From positions 182,451,458 to 182,515,457 of the forward strand of contig CM054062.1 of the NCBI GenBank assembly GCA_028641055.1: a stretch of 64,000 nt of DNA, in the 5' to 3' direction. This document shows positions 35,451 through 48,034 of the stretch, in pieces; position 1 is the first letter of the stretch; every line of letters starts with the position of its first letter. The stretch comes from Alopecurus myosuroides. Lineage: Eukaryota > Streptophyta > Magnoliopsida > Poales > Poaceae. Position numbers and translations under genes: made by a program. Below the pieces are notes generated by a model that was not told the origin of the DNA, did not search any database, and worked only from the letters and a program-made list of their open reading frames with translations.

Positions 35451-36913
35451 ATGGTCATTGCGATGTGGACAAGCGTGGTGCATAGGTACGTGCGACGCGC
35501 GATGGCCGAGATGCATCGAAACAACCGCACCGAGATAGAGTGTTCGTGTCGAAAATGGAAGCTGGGGTCCTTGTTCAAACCAGATTCTGGTAATGTGGAG
35601 AAGCACCTGCTCAGGTATAGTTTCATGGAGGGCCACACTAAGTGGATGGATGATGATGAATACGATGATCACGTCGAGACCAATTGGGCGGCGACATGTG
35701 AAGATGATCAGGAGGAGTCTGGACATGGCAATGGAGAGGACGAAGAGGCTGCCGACGGAGACGACTATAATGAAGAAGAAGGGAGTCATGGTGATCAACA
35801 ACATGAAGACGAGGACATGAACACTCCGCTAACTTCAGTCGTGCGGGACCCTCATGTTCAAGAGCTTCTTCTCAAGAACACGTCGACCGACGCCAGACGT
35901 AAATCTAAGATCACGCAACTAGAGATAGACTCTGCAACTCCGTTGTATGACGCAAGTCGCGGGGCGGAGGAGTCACGCTTGAGAGTAGCTCTGGATCTTC
36001 TAGAGATGAAGGCAAAACACGGATGGACCGACACAAGCATGGACGATCTTCTGCGATACCTGAAGACGCATTTACCTGAAGGGAACACATGTGCTAGTAG
36101 TCTACAGGAGGCCAAGAAAATCGTGTGCCCCCTCGATTTACCGCACACAAAATACCATGCTTGCGTCCGTGACTGCATAATTTATCGTAACGAGCACGCG
36201 GACCAGATCAAATGTCCGGTGTGCTGTGCTGATCGTTACAAGAGGGGGACGAAGAAAGCTCCTAGGAAAGTTGTGTGGTACTTTCCACTCATTCCCCGTC
36301 TGCAGCGGTACTTCGTGGACCCCAAGGAAGCAAAGCTCATGCGCTGGCACGAGGACAGAAAGAAGGCGGTGCTGAGCGATCCAGAACGTGTTGAAAAACA
36401 AGCGCTAACACACCCTTCGGATGCACGTCAGTGGAAAGCATTAGACGCATTCGATGAAGAATTCGGGAACGACCCAAGGAACATCAGGCTTGGTGCGAGC
36501 ACCGACGGTCTCAATCCGTTTGGCAACCAGAGCAGCAAACATAGCACCTGGCCCGTGTTTGTATGGATGTACAACCTCCCCCCGTGGCTGTGTCTGAAGA
36601 GGAAGTACATACACATGAGTATGCTGATTCAAGGGCCGACCCAGCCAGGGAGCGACATCAACGTGTATCTTGAGCTATTGAAGGAGGATTTAGACACGTT
36701 GTGGGAGGAAGGGGAGGAAACATGGGATGCCTTCAAAGAAGAAACTTTTCGTATGAGAGCCGCACTGATCACAACGGTGCAGGACTATCTCGGATACGGA
36801 TATATTGCGTGTCAGGTGTGCCATGGACACAAGGCTTGTGTCAGGTGCATGGAATTTACGCCGTTTCTACAGCTACACAAGGATCCCGGATCTTCTAAAA
36901 CCGTATACATGAG
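35451..36913 (+). pseudogene. CACTA transposase (tnp2 type), N-terminal part
   Basis: The ATG at 35451 follows a TTTTGTAG intron-like acceptor and opens a long frame. It holds an N-terminal transposase-associated domain (CSCRKW...V..HLL...F..G...W), an acidic linker, a CPVC zinc motif and the strongly conserved GASTDGLNPFG...STWPV...YNLPPW..... region of Transposase_21. The protein cuts and joins CACTA ends in the nucleus. The frame is interrupted after VYM at 36913 by the Athila-like insertion and resumes in phase at 45053. Confidence 0.9.
36909..36913. repeat. Target site duplication ATGAG, left copy
   Basis: Identical to 45048-45052; together they flank the Athila-like element precisely. 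Confidence 0.92.
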
Positions 36914-38606
36914 TGATGCATGTAAAATCCATAGATGAATTTTGCATATTTTCACATGGTTTTCTATTACATATTGTATCATATAAGGGTATAATTCAAT
37001 GTTTTATAGTATTTTGGGGTTAAATTACAAAGTCCCCCAACTTTTATGGAATTAACCCTGCCTGTCAGAAACCCCGTTTTCTATATTTTGACGTTTCAGG
37101 GGGCAAACTTCCGCGAAATCACCTGAAAATCTGCGGGGGTCATTTTCTTGGAAGGAGAAGACATGCGGGCGAAGGATCCACGAGAATTGGGCAAGGAGGC
37201 CCAAAAGAGGACCTTCCACGCGGCCAGATTCCTTGGCCGCATGAGAGGACCCCTTTTGGCTCCTGTGGCCCCAATTCCTTCCATCTTCGACTTACCGACT
37301 CCGTCTTGACCTAAAACCGACTATAAAAAGGGTCCCCTGTACCCTTACGGAGAAGGGCGCCGCCGAAACACCGAAACACCAAAACAGAGACTAGAATTTC
37401 CAGATTGGAGGGGGAAAACTCCAGCGGGGCGCTGCCGGTGTGATCTCCTACCCCTCCAACGTCATCTCCATCGACATCTCCATGAAGAGGGAGTAGTCCA
37501 CCCCAGGGCTGTGGGTTTGTGGAAGTAGCACTTGTATCTCTCTCTCTATGTGCTTCACTAATTAGATCCGTATGAGCTGCTTCACATGATTACGGGCACC
37601 GTTGTAATTCCTATGTGGTGGATCTTTTCTACGAGTAATTGAATCTGAGATTGCAATTGTTTCTCTTGAGTTATTTGAGTAGATGTATCTTATGTACCCC
37701 GTTCTTATTTGCTAGCTTTGATCAATCTAGTTCTTGAGAGCGTGTGTGGGGTGATGGGTGCATTAGTTGGAGTAACGGGGGGTGGCTAGTGTTGTGAAAG
37801 TGACCTAAGTTCAGCGATCCACTTAGGTTTTGTTAAACCTTTCTTAGTTACCTCACTAGGGATAAAAAGGAGTACCTTGTTACCGGGGATTTGAAGTGAC
37901 ACTAATCAATCTCCATGACTAGATCTAGCAAGTTCTTAATTCAACTTCATGTCACATTGCTTAAAGCTATACTCTGGTTTTTCCTTAATTATCGAGGTGT
38001 TATGATTTATTTCGAATCTTGGTGGAGTATAAGAGGGATCAATATGACCGTAGAGATCTCTATGCTAGGACGTGATGCCCATATGAAAGTACTCAATGTT
38101 AAACATGTTATTGTAATCTCACATGTAATTCTTTATGTCCACCGTCTACTACTTTATTTGAGAGAATGCAAGTGTGAAACCATGAACCCCGGTCCTATTT
38201 TAAATATAAGAAAACACTCTAGTTACTTTGCTGCAATTTACTTTACTTGCACTTTACTTTACTTGCATCTCCAATTCGAATTTACATTATCTCCATCACC
38301 ACTTGCATCACAAAAATACAAAAACAATCCATTGCATATTTATTTTCTCATTTGCATTTAGTAGTAGATTTAATTATTGCATATTTACTTTCAGTTTTGC
38401 ATTGAAATTTAGAAGTCTCACACCTTGTGCTTGACAACCACTTGGTGAGGTTGAGGGCAAAAAATTATGTACTTGTTTGCAGGATCCTGGAGGAAGCTTG
38501 GAAGACAACTGCTGAAATACTGGCTCCCCACTCGAGTCACCCTCGTGGGGAAGAAGGCTTGCCACTAGGTACACACTCTGCACTTGGAGTCTCAACCTGG
38601 CCATCA
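36914..38606 (+). repeat. 5' LTR of the Athila/Sabrina-like element
   Basis: Homologous to 43335-45047. Contains TATAAAAAGGG at about 37322 followed by leader-like sequence, a plausible promoter. Confidence 0.92.
37321..37330 (+). promoter_or_regulatory. Putative TATA box in the Athila-like 5' LTR
   Basis: CTATAAAAAG, conserved in the 3' LTR at about 43742; position inside the LTR fits the U3/R junction. Confidence 0.5.
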
Positions 38607-38616
38607 AGCGTTTTTC

Positions 38617-38632
38617 TGGCGCCGTTGCCGGG
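38617..38632 (+). other. Primer binding site, tRNA-Asp type
   Basis: TGGCGCCGTTGCCGGG lies ten bases after the LTR end. It is the Athila-type site complementary to tRNA-Asp (established for Athila). Confidence 0.85.
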
Positions 38633-38951
38633 TAGCCATAGGTGAAGGAGTTGTCCAAGGGAGCTCACAAGAAGTCTTCATCACCAACAAGGTGTGCAAA
38701 CACCTCAGCTTGGGGAGGTTGCACCTACGTGAGTACCGTCCTTTCTATCTCCACCTTCTTTCAAGTAGATTGTTTTGTTTCTTGTCTTGTTTTTGTTTTT
38801 GTTTTGTTTTTGTTTTGTCTTGCATATTTTATTTTAGTTTGCATTTTAGTTTTGCATTTAGTTATCTAGTTTATTTTAGTATTTCGAATTTGCCTAGTTA
38901 CTTTACTTTTGTTTTGCATAAAAAATTAAAAACTACATAAAAACTGTTAAA

Positions 38952-39641
38952 ATGGGTGATAGAACTAAATTAAGTGACTACACAAATACACCCAATGACC
39001 AATTCATTGCTAGGCCAATTACTACACCTGAAATACAAGCTGAAAGCTATGAAGTAAGTCCTAGTTTATTGAATTTAATTACTAGAGAGCAATTTGGTGG
39101 TAGTGCTATGGAGGATGCCTCTATGCATCTTCATGATTTCATGGAAATATGTGATATGCAAAAATTTAAAAATGTGGAAAGTAGTGTTTTAAAACTGAAA
39201 TTATTTCCTTTTTCACTTAGAGGAAAGGCTAAAGAATGGTTACTTTCACTACCTACAGCTAGTATAAAGTCTTGGGATGTTTTAAAAGAAGCTTTTATTA
39301 AGAAATATTATCCTCCTGTTAAAATTTTGCAAAATAGGAATAATATCCTCTCATTTAGGCAAAATGATAATGAACATGTAGCCATGGCATGGGATAGAAT
39401 TAAATTAATGCTTAGAACATGCCCATCACATGGAGTAAATGAATGGACCATACTACACTCTTTTTATAATGGTCTAACCTACATGTCTAGAAATATACTT
39501 GATTCTGCTGCTGGAGGTGCCTTTATGAGTAAAACTGTAGGTGAGGCTAAGAGCATATTAGAAAGCATATTGCAAAATTATAGTCAATGGAATACTGAAA
39601 GAGCACCCAATCCCACTAAGAAAATAAACTCAATTGAATAA
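38952..39641 (+). pseudogene. gag: gag of the Athila-like element, N-terminal part
   Basis: The 229 residues contain the Athila gag core (DFMEICDM, LKLFPFSLRGKAKEWL, SWDVLKEAFIKKYYPP, ILHSFYNGL). The TAA at 39639 is a single in-frame stop: the same frame continues from 39651 to 39872 with matching gag sequence. Gag would package non-autonomous RNAs if made; the polymerase must come from elsewhere. Confidence 0.88.
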
Positions 39642-39650
39642 ACCAATGAT

Positions 39651-40542
39651 TTGTCTTCTAAAATGGACACTATTCTTGCTTTTATTAATAAACAAAACAT
39701 GGAGAATGTGCCTTTGCAGGAGCTAGTTGGTAGTAATTTTGAAAGTGTGGATGTTAATTTTGTTAGGAATTATGGTAGTAATGGTTTTCGTAATGATTAC
39801 AATTCATATAGTAAACCTCCTTATGTGCCAAATAAACCTTTTGTTCCATATCCTAATGCTAATGAAAAATAAGTGGAAGCCTTCTAGTGAAATTTCTGAA
39901 TCTAATAAATTGCTTATGGAACAAGTTGCTAGTCACAATGCTATGATACATGAGTTAAATAAGTCTATTGCATCCATTAGTAGTGATATTAAAGGATTGC
40001 AACTTCAATCTTCGAATTTAGATAAAGCATTGTCAAAATTAGCTGATAATCAAGCAACTCTATTAAGCATGTCAGCAGGAAAGCCACAAGCACAACCTAG
40101 TGTAGGAATGAATTCTATTACTATTGCTGCTCCTATTATTGAAAATATTGACCATATTGCTGAGAATACAAGTGAGCATGTCCCTACTAGCTTAGAAGAA
40201 ACTTTGAATGAAATAGTGAAGTACCCTGAATATTTACTTTCATATATGTCTTATCTTGCTAGCAAAGATGAAATTAGTCCTCATGAATCAAGCATGCTAG
40301 CTAAATTAGAGAGTAAAGTAGAGGAAATTATGATGCTTACTGAAATTAAGGATCCATTGCTTGATTTAGAAAAAAGTAGCTTGCAAGAACTTATTGCTAC
40401 TCTACAAAAATTTGCTAGTGATCCCACTATAAATGTTAATCAACCTGGCTTTCGATCTTATATTGCTAATCATGTCTTGCAAGAAAAAATTGCTAGGTAC
40501 AAGAATGAGGCCATGATACCTCCTAAGCTTGGGGATACATGA
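39651..40542 (+). pseudogene. gag C-terminal region of the Athila-like element (frameshifted)
   Basis: 39651-39872 continues the gag frame. A frameshift in an A-rich run near 39870 then moves coding to another frame, which runs to TGA at 40540-40542. This part has a coiled-coil-like stretch (LLMEQVASHNAMIHELNKSI) and leads directly, in frame after the stop, into the protease. Confidence 0.7.
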
Positions 40543-40551
40543 ATCCCCAAG

Positions 40552-40851
40552 GTGCTAGTTTCAATTGAAAAAAAAATTCACCATGCTATGTTAGATTTAG
40601 GTTCTAGTGTATCGGTACTCTATAAAGAATTATATGAATTGCTAGAACTAGAAAATTTAGAAAAGTGCTCAAGTGAATTTGTCCTTGCTGATAACTCTAC
40701 TAAACATGTTGTAGGACAAGTAAAAGATGTTATGATTGAATTGCACATGACGTTCGTACCCGTTGATTTCATTATTATGGATATGGGGGATAAATCTCCT
40801 AGTCCTATTATTTTGGGTAGACCTTTCTTCGTACTACAGGTGCAATCATAG
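40552..40851 (+). pseudogene. Aspartic protease of the Athila-like element
   Basis: Contains a DLGSSVSVL active-site region (usually DLGAS in Athila) and the second-strand motif PIILGRPFF. Homology then continues in another frame (TTGAIIGSKEGNVKFQF), so a one-base deletion near 40830 truncates it. It would mature gag in trans or cis. RT is not found downstream. Confidence 0.8.
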
Positions 40852-40959
40852 GCTCCAAGGAAGGGAATGTCAAGTTTCAGTTCCCTCACAAGAAAAGCAT
40901 GGAGAACTTCCCAAGGAAGAGGGGCACGCTAAAGAACAAGCTCCCTCATGAGCTTTATC

Positions 40960-43334
40960 CCTCTTGATTATCAAGTAAGTAAAACCTAGCTATATGGCTA
41001 TAAAGAAAGCGCTTTACGGGAGGCAACCCGGTTGTTTTTGTTTGGATTTTCCTAGTGTCCTCTTGCTGTCTCAAGAGATTAGTTTTTTTGTTTTAATTCT
41101 GGATTTTCAATAAAGAGTTAAGTCAAACCCATTTGGACTTATAAGTTGCTATCCTAGTGCATGAAATTTCTGTTTCAGCACGAGTCTGCTCACCGTATGA
41201 TTTTACGTTTTTTATTGGTATGTCTGATTGAGCTAATTTTTTAGTATGTTCTGCAACTTTTCGTCCTCTGTAATCACAAAAATTGGCTTAATTTGTTGAC
41301 GAGTCTAGCTTAGGTAAAAACGTTCGTTTTGCTGCTGCTGCTTTTCTGGATAGATTCTGCCTTCTTTTGTTTTATGCACTCTTTGGGCTTGGGAATCGAA
41401 TTTCCATGATTCTTCCAAGCAAGAGAGTGAACATACAACATAATGAATCTTATTGTATATCTACTGGAGCATTTGATTTGGAATTTTGCACAGCAAGCAT
41501 GTGATTTGTTTGTCCTTGCTAATCTCACCCCACAGAAAAAGAATGAGAGAAACATGTTTTGTGAAGTTTTTTCACAGGGAATAGAGGAGCTGCGCCTCAA
41601 GATATCCAAGAATGGTGAAAGCCATAATCTTGGGGATGTGATGAACACCCCACTGGAACTACACTCTTTTGGTTAGCACACGTCTACTTTCTGTTTTTCT
41701 AAGCAAAGCATTTATCGTAGAGACTTGAAGCGTCTAGTTTTTGTTTTTATTTTTGTTTTGATAAGACCACCACCATCATTTTATATGAGATTGAGCTACT
41801 GGAGTTTGGGGTTGGAATGTATTGGATGCTAGTATTATGACTTGGAATAGGGATGCCATGGTTGATTTGAAGAGCTACATATGTTTGCATGATTTATAGG
41901 CTTTTATGTGTAGAAATTTGCAATAATATTGTCTTGAGCTATCTCTTATTCATGTCCTTGATGTTAATTGCTGGTTTATTTAGTTTGTCATGAAATGAGT
42001 AGTTCTATGGACATATGCATGCATAGTAGCTGGTCAACTATCTCCCTCTTGCTAGCCCAAAAATTTAAAAATTCTAACAAGTAAAAACTTGTTTCCAACA
42101 CTCCTTAGCCAAGTATTTCCAGTGAGTCCACCATATCTTCCCATTAGCTTCATTGCTATTCCGAGTATGTTCACCATGTTATTGTGTTATTTATGTTCTA
42201 AATTAAGATATTCACTTTATTAATTTTCATGGGTTGAACTTGGGATAGGACTCTCACGAACTTTTGAAGGCACACTTTATTTTTTATGCATCTAATAAAC
42301 ATGACCCAATAATGGGAGCCACAAGTTTTGCGTTTGACAAGTGTGTGGTTGGAAGCTAGCTATAAACGTGTATCACCGGAAAGCTTTCAACATTGCACAA
42401 AAAAAATTTACATTTGGTTGATATCATGTACTTTTGTTTTTGGACTCCTGCCATGCCGAAATGAAATAGAGGAATAGTAAGTTTTGATGAGTAAGTATCT
42501 ATATGACTAGAGAAACGCATTGGGCCGCTAACCCAAGCCATGCTTTATCATGGTGGAAATTTACTTACAGCTTGAGTGACTCTACAACACATCCTATAAT
42601 AAAATAAGAAGCTATGCATAATAGTGAATGAAAATAAAAAGGATGATGAGTCTACTCCGTTTGTTCATCTTGTCGTTATAACATGGGCTTGTTTCCATGT
42701 CATGGGGCAAGAGGTACCTCTTTGCGGTTCTCTATGATGTCATTAATACTTATTATGATTGTATAAAGCTTATTAGGAATCTTAAGTTGAGTAATCATGG
42801 AGTAGGTTTTCACACTCACGGGGCATGAGGCTTTCAACCACCTTGTCATTCTCATTACTTCAATACTCATAATTTTAAGATGCTAGTGATAAAGGGGCAA
42901 TGAGAGTCCTAGATCAATGGATACCACATTTCAATTAGTAATTTTAGTTGAATAATTTAGAGGCTAAATAAGACTTGATCATATTTTACCTCTACTCAAT
43001 TTTCTCCAAAGTGTCCACTATATTTTTTATTCTCCATTATGCTATTCTTTGACCAATATAGGATTTTATTTTTCATTTTGTGTATGCATTTGGTCCATAG
43101 TGCTTTTATTTCATTATACACTTTGTGAACTTTCATGAAGCATCTTTGCTTGCATATTTGATATTTCTTACAACATGAATTGTATATTGCTACTCATTTC
43201 TAGTATTAATCATTTGATTATATGTAGCATGAATAATCCTCCTTGATATCCCATGATTGTTTCAATATGCAAAACCCATCTTAGTTTTATCACATTCACT
43301 CTCGAGGACGAGCATGGGTTAAGCTTGGGGATGT
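40960..43334 (+). other. Non-coding 3' half of the Athila-like element
   Basis: About 2.4 kb with only short frames. The phrase around 41008-41030 (AAAGCGCTTTACGGGAGGCAACCC) is a conserved mark of grass Athila-like elements in my memory. The 3' end carries AAGCTTGGGGATGT, a polypurine-type tract, directly before the LTR at 43335. The pol region seems replaced or lost. Confidence 0.7.
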
Positions 43335-45047
43335 TGATGCATGTAAAATGCATAGATGAATTTTGCATATTTTCACATGGTTTTCTATTACATATTGCAT
43401 CATATAAGGGTATAATTCAATGTTTTATAGTATTTTGGGGTTAAATTACAAAGTCCCCCAACTTTTATGGAATTAACCCTGCCTGTCAGAAACCCTGTTT
43501 TCTATATTTTTGACGTTTCAGGGGGCAAACTTCCGCGAAATCACCTGAAAATCTGCGGGGGTCATTTTCTTGGAAGGAGAAGACTTGCGGGCGAAGGATC
43601 CACGAGAATTGGGCAAGGAGGCCCAAAAGAGGACCCTCCACGCGGCCAGATTCCTTAGCCGCGTGAGAGGCCCCCTTTTGGCCCCTGTGGCCCCAATTCC
43701 TTCCATCTTCGACTTACCGACTCCGTCTTGACCTAAAACCGACTATAAAAAGGGTCCCTCATACCCTTACGGAGAAGGGCGCCGCCGAAACACCGAAACA
43801 CCAAAATAGAGACCAGGAGTTCAAGATTGGAAGGGGAAAACTCCGGCGGGGCGCCGCCGGTGTGATCTCCTACCCCTCCAACGTCATCTCCATCGACATC
43901 TCCATGAAGAGGGAGTAGTCCACCCCAGGGCTATGGGTTTGTGGAAGTAGCACTTGTATCTCTCTCTCTCTATGTGCTTCACTAATTAGATCCGTATGAG
44001 CTGCTTCACATGATTACGGGCACCGTTGTAATTCCTATGTGGTGGATCTTTTCTATGAGTTATTGAATCTGAGATTGCAATTGTTTCTCTTGAGTTATTT
44101 GAGTAGATGTATCTTATGTACCCCGTTCTTATTTGCTAGCTTTGATCAATCTAGTTCTTGAGAGCGTGTGTGGGGTGATGGGTGCATTAGTTGGAGTAAC
44201 GGGGGGTGGCTAGTGCTATGAAAGTGACAGAAGTTCAGAGATCCACTTAGGTTTTGTTAAACCTTTCTTAGTTACCTCACTAGGGATAAAAAGGAGTACT
44301 TTGTTACCGGGGATTTGAAGTGACACTAATCAATCTCCATGACTAGATCTAGCAAGTTCTTACTTCAACTTCATGTCACATTGCTTAAAGCTATACTCTG
44401 GTTTTTCCTTAATTATCGAGGTGTTATGATTTATTTCGCATCTTGGTGGAGTATAAGAGGGATCAATATGACCGTAGAGATCTCTATGCTAGGACGTGAT
44501 GCCCATATGAAAGTACTCAATGTTAAACATGTTATTGTAATCTCACATGTAATTCTTTATGTCCACCGTCTACTACTTTATTTGAGAGAATGCAAGTGTG
44601 AAACCATGAACCCCGGTCCTATTTTAAATATAAGAAAACACTCTAGTTACTTTGCTGCAATTTACTTTACTTGCAATTTACTTTACTTGCATCTCCAATT
44701 CGAATTTACATTATCTCCATCACCACTTGCATCACAAAAATACAAAAACAATCCATTGCATATTTATTTTCTCATTTGCATTTAGTAGTAGATTTAATTA
44801 TTGCACATTTACTTTCAGTTTTGCATTGAAATTTAGAAGTCTCACACCTTGTGCTTGACAACCACTTGGTGAGGTTGAGGGCACAAAATTCTATACTTGT
44901 TTGCAGGATCCTGGAGGAAGCTTGGAAGACAACTGCTGAAATACTGGCTCCCCAAGAGTTCGATATAAACCCTCGAGTCACCCTCGTGGGGAAGAAGGCT
45001 TGCCACTAGCTACACACTCTGCACTTGGAGTCTCAACCTAACCATCA
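43335..45047 (+). repeat. 3' LTR of the Athila/Sabrina-like element
   Basis: Homologous to 36914-38606; has an extra 18 bases near 44956-44973. Followed by the right ATGAG duplication at 45048-45052. Confidence 0.92.
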
Positions 45048-45052
45048 ATGAG

Positions 45053-47092
45053 GCATCGAATGTGGCTACCACTGAACGACCCGTGGAGAAAGCGCGGAGA
45101 CCTGTTCAACGGTAAAGATGAGCTCGATCTACCTCCACGCAAGAGAAGATGAGAAGAGATCGATACTCTATTGAAGAATTGGAAAAAGTGTCCTCCGTCG
45201 GGAAAGGTACAGAAGAGGAAGCGAGGAGAGAAGCGAAATAGAGGAGAGAAAAATTGTCCTCCGCCAGAAGGACCGCTCTTGGGGGTATGGAAAAGGAGGT
45301 CCGTGTTTTGGGACTTGCGGTACTAGACAATCCTTGGAGTGCCTCACTGCCTTGATGTCATGCATATCACGAAGAATGTGTGTGAGAGCTTGCTTGGCAC
45401 CCTGTTCAACATGCCAGATAGGACCAAAGACAGGCCAAAATCAAGATACGACCTGATGGTCCTGAATATCAGGAGCGAGCTTCACTTACCGCCTTCTACG
45501 CGTGAAAAGACGGAGGAGGACGAGGATGAGGAGGAGGAGATGGACGACCGCAAGCGGAAAAGGGCTAAGCAACACCAAACTCACCGTGTGAAACCCTCTT
45601 GCTTCACTCTAAGCCCCGACGAGCTCGCGCAAATATTCACATGCCTCCTCGGAGTGAAATTTCCCTTAGGTTACGCGGGGCTGATAAGCAGATACCTAGA
45701 CGCGGAGAAAAAATCTTCAGCGGGATGGAGTCTCATGACTGTCACGTGATGATGACGCAGATACTTCCGGTTGCAATCAGAGGGATAGTGGAACCGCACG
45801 TCCGTCAAACGCTCACTGGCCTCTGTAACTTTTTCGACGTCATCACTCGGAAGTCGATAAGCGTGAAGAAACTCGGAAGGCTGCAGGAAGATATCGTCAC
45901 CATCCTATGCGAGCTTGAGATGTACTTCCCACCTTCCTTCTTTGACATGATGGTACATCTCTTGGTCCATATCGTGGACGATATCACCAATCTTGGGCCG
46001 GCATTCTTGCACAACATGATGGCGTTAGAAAGAATGAACGGGATCATCAAATCATTCATTCGTAACAGGGCACACCCGGATGGAAGCGTCGTCCAGGAAT
46101 TTCTCACCGAAGAATGCATCTCTTTCTGCAAGAATTTTCTAGGCGATGAGAAGCCAGCTGTTGGTTTGCCCGCAAACAAGCACCTTGACAGGTTCATGGG
46201 GTAGGCCACAACACTGGCAAAGGGTAATGGACGCGGACTCCTGTGGTCGGAGAGCCGACTTTGATAGGGCCCACCTAGTAGTGTTACAACACATTGACGA
46301 TGTCGACCCTTGGATAGAAGAGCACAAAACCGCGATAAAAAACAGTGCTCGCAGGCCGATGATGGAAGATGAGATATTTAGAGCACACAACTCCTCTTTG
46401 GCGACATGGTTCAAGAAGCAGATTGATGCCGATCCCCCGCCAATGACATGTCAGAAAGATAAAATTGTATTGGCCTTGTCATATGGCCCCGCGCCCAATC
46501 TGATGACTTATCAAGCATACGACATCAATGGGTACACATTCTACACGGAGGAAAGAGACAAAAGTAGCGACTATCAAAACTCGTCTATAACGATGGAATC
46601 TTACACGGGCGAAGAGATTAGAAGATACTACGGAAAGATCGAGGAAATCTAAAGCTGCCGATGTTCCATGTCAGATGGGCTACAAACGTCACGAAAGAAG
46701 ACGAATATTTCACCACTATGTCGATGTCTGAAGCCAACAAACTCAAGTCCAAGAACCCCACCGCGCAAAATGAGCCCTGGGTATTGGCTAAGCACATGGA
46801 GCAATGTTTCTTCATAACCGACCCGGCGAAGCCTAGTCGTGTTGTCGTAAGGAGAGGAAAAAGGGCCCTCGTCGGAATGGATGGAGTCGCCGATGAGAAG
46901 GACTTCGACGGCTTAGTCGGAGACCCAATGATGGAAGAACCCGGTGAAGACGATGCACCATACACCACAAGAAGAAGCAGGACCACACTACCTAGGGCAG
47001 GTCTTCCATTCACAAGAAGAAATCACGATATGGCAGTCACGTATTCAACATCGACCAAGAAAGGCAAGAGTAAGATTGTGACGAAAGGTTGA
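45053..47092 (+). pseudogene. CACTA transposase (tnp2 type), C-terminal part, degenerate
   Basis: Joins in phase to the part ending at 36913. Recognisable blocks are the segment with GVPHCLDVMHITKNVCESLL (45335-45420), the DUF4218-type block (PVAIRGI...VITRKSI...EMYFPPSFFDMMVHL) at 45760-46200, and the DUF4216-type block (AYDINGYTFYTEERD...NSSITMES) at 46500-46650. A last block follows at 46661-47092 (FHVRWATNV...EPWVLA...CFFITDP). Defects: TAG at 45324-45326 where W is expected, frameshifts near 45715, 46200 and 46650, and loss of several conserved residues. The protein cannot be made as one chain. Confidence 0.85.
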
Positions 47093-47339
47093 GAGAGGGA
47101 AATATTCGCGATATGTGCGATATAACATGCTAATAGCTACTATGTACAATGTGTTTTCAGAGAGAAACAATTGCGGTATCTCGCTAAATCAATCTATTTA
47201 CGCTCGATGCGACACTAAATATTTTTGCACATATTAACTTTTATATGTATGTAATTTTTAAATGAAAAACAATGTGGGAGCCCCCTCTAATAGCACTCCT
47301 ATTGCTCGATGTGTCCCGGGCCGGGGTGGGCTGTGTAAT
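47093..47339 (+). other. 3' flank of the CACTA transposase
   Basis: AT-rich, no coding signal; probably 3' UTR of the transposase gene. Confidence 0.4.
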
Positions 47340-47640
47340 TTAGAAATCTTACCACAAACGCATCTGTGATAATATGCGCCTGGGGTAAAAGTTATCACAG
47401 GCGCACCCAGTGAAACATGCGCCTGGGCTAAGGCTATGTGGGCCCGCGCAAAACAAAACAGTGGGAAATTTACCGCAGGCGCATTTTGTCAGAATTCTCC
47501 TGGGGTAAGGCTATGTGGGCCCACCACATAACATATCGCTTGGAACTTTACCGCAGGCGCGTTTGGTCAGGATTCGCCTGGGGTAAGCCTTAGCGCAGGC
47601 GCATGTTGCTTGTTATGCGCCTAGGGTAACCTCCCACAGT
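47340..47640 (+). repeat. CACTA subterminal repeat block, second
   Basis: About nine copies of the GCGCCTGGGGTA / GCGCAGGCGCA motif seen at 34514-34880. No terminal inverted repeat follows; instead leader-like sequence begins. Confidence 0.8.
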
Positions 47641-48034
47641 GCTAACTACCGCGCGCTTCCTTCTCTCTCTTGCGCAAAACAGATCGAAATCACAACCTGT
47701 TCCCTCTCTCGCGATCCCCAATTCGCACAGCCGCCGTCGTCTCCGTCGCGAGCATGCCATCGTCGAGCAGCAGGAGGAGGAGCGGGAGTCGAGCACGCCG
47801 TCGTCGAGCAGCAGGAGGACGAGGGCGTCGTCGCCCACGCCGTCGTCGAGCACGTATACCGTCGAGGAGCAGCAGGTCGACGTCGAGGAGCAGCAGGCCA
47901 ACGAGGAGCAGCACGCCGTCGCCCACGCCCGTGTCGTCCACGCCGTCGTCGCCCACGCCGTCCAGGTCAGCCCCCCTCCACCCTCTTCCAAGCCCCCCTC
48001 CCGCGTGTTCTTCCATGGCGATTTGAATCTGTGA
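47641..48034 (+). other. Exon-like GC-rich segment after the second repeat block
   Basis: A C/T-rich leader followed by an ATG at 47751 and long runs of GTCGTC/GAGCAGCAG repeats; all three forward frames stay open for 100-130 codons because of composition. It may be the first exon of a second CACTA gene, ending at a possible donor near 48030. No domain recognised. Confidence 0.3.

Larger units (their letters stand above)
36914..45047 (+). mobile_element. Non-autonomous Athila/Sabrina-like gypsy retrotransposon
   Basis: LTRs at 36914-38606 and 43335-45047 (1693 and 1713 bp) start TGATGCATGT and end ACCATCA/GCCATCA. A tRNA-Asp-type primer site, gag, a protease and a long non-coding 3' half lie inside; reverse transcriptase, RNase H and integrase are absent. 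It is flanked by a perfect ATGAG duplication inside the CACTA transposase exon. The LTRs differ by roughly 40 substitutions plus an 18-bp indel (hand estimate). Confidence 0.92.
34478..47640 (+). mobile_element. CACTA (En/Spm-type) DNA transposon, right terminus not identified
   Basis: The left end starts CACTACTAGAGATTTGCG, followed by about 380 bp of repeated GCGCCTGGGGTA / TACCCCAGGCG motifs in both orientations. A tnp2-type transposase and a second block of the same motifs at 47340-47640 follow. This is the CACTA layout. The complementary right terminal repeat (ending CTAGTAGTG) was not found at 47640 or clearly downstream, so the right boundary given is only the end of the motif block. 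The element hosts the Athila-like insertion at 36914-45047. Confidence 0.85.

Noticed and set aside
47641..47660. Right terminus of the CACTA element at 47640
   Set aside because: No sequence complementary to CACTACTAGAG lies there; the repeat block simply stops and leader-like sequence follows.
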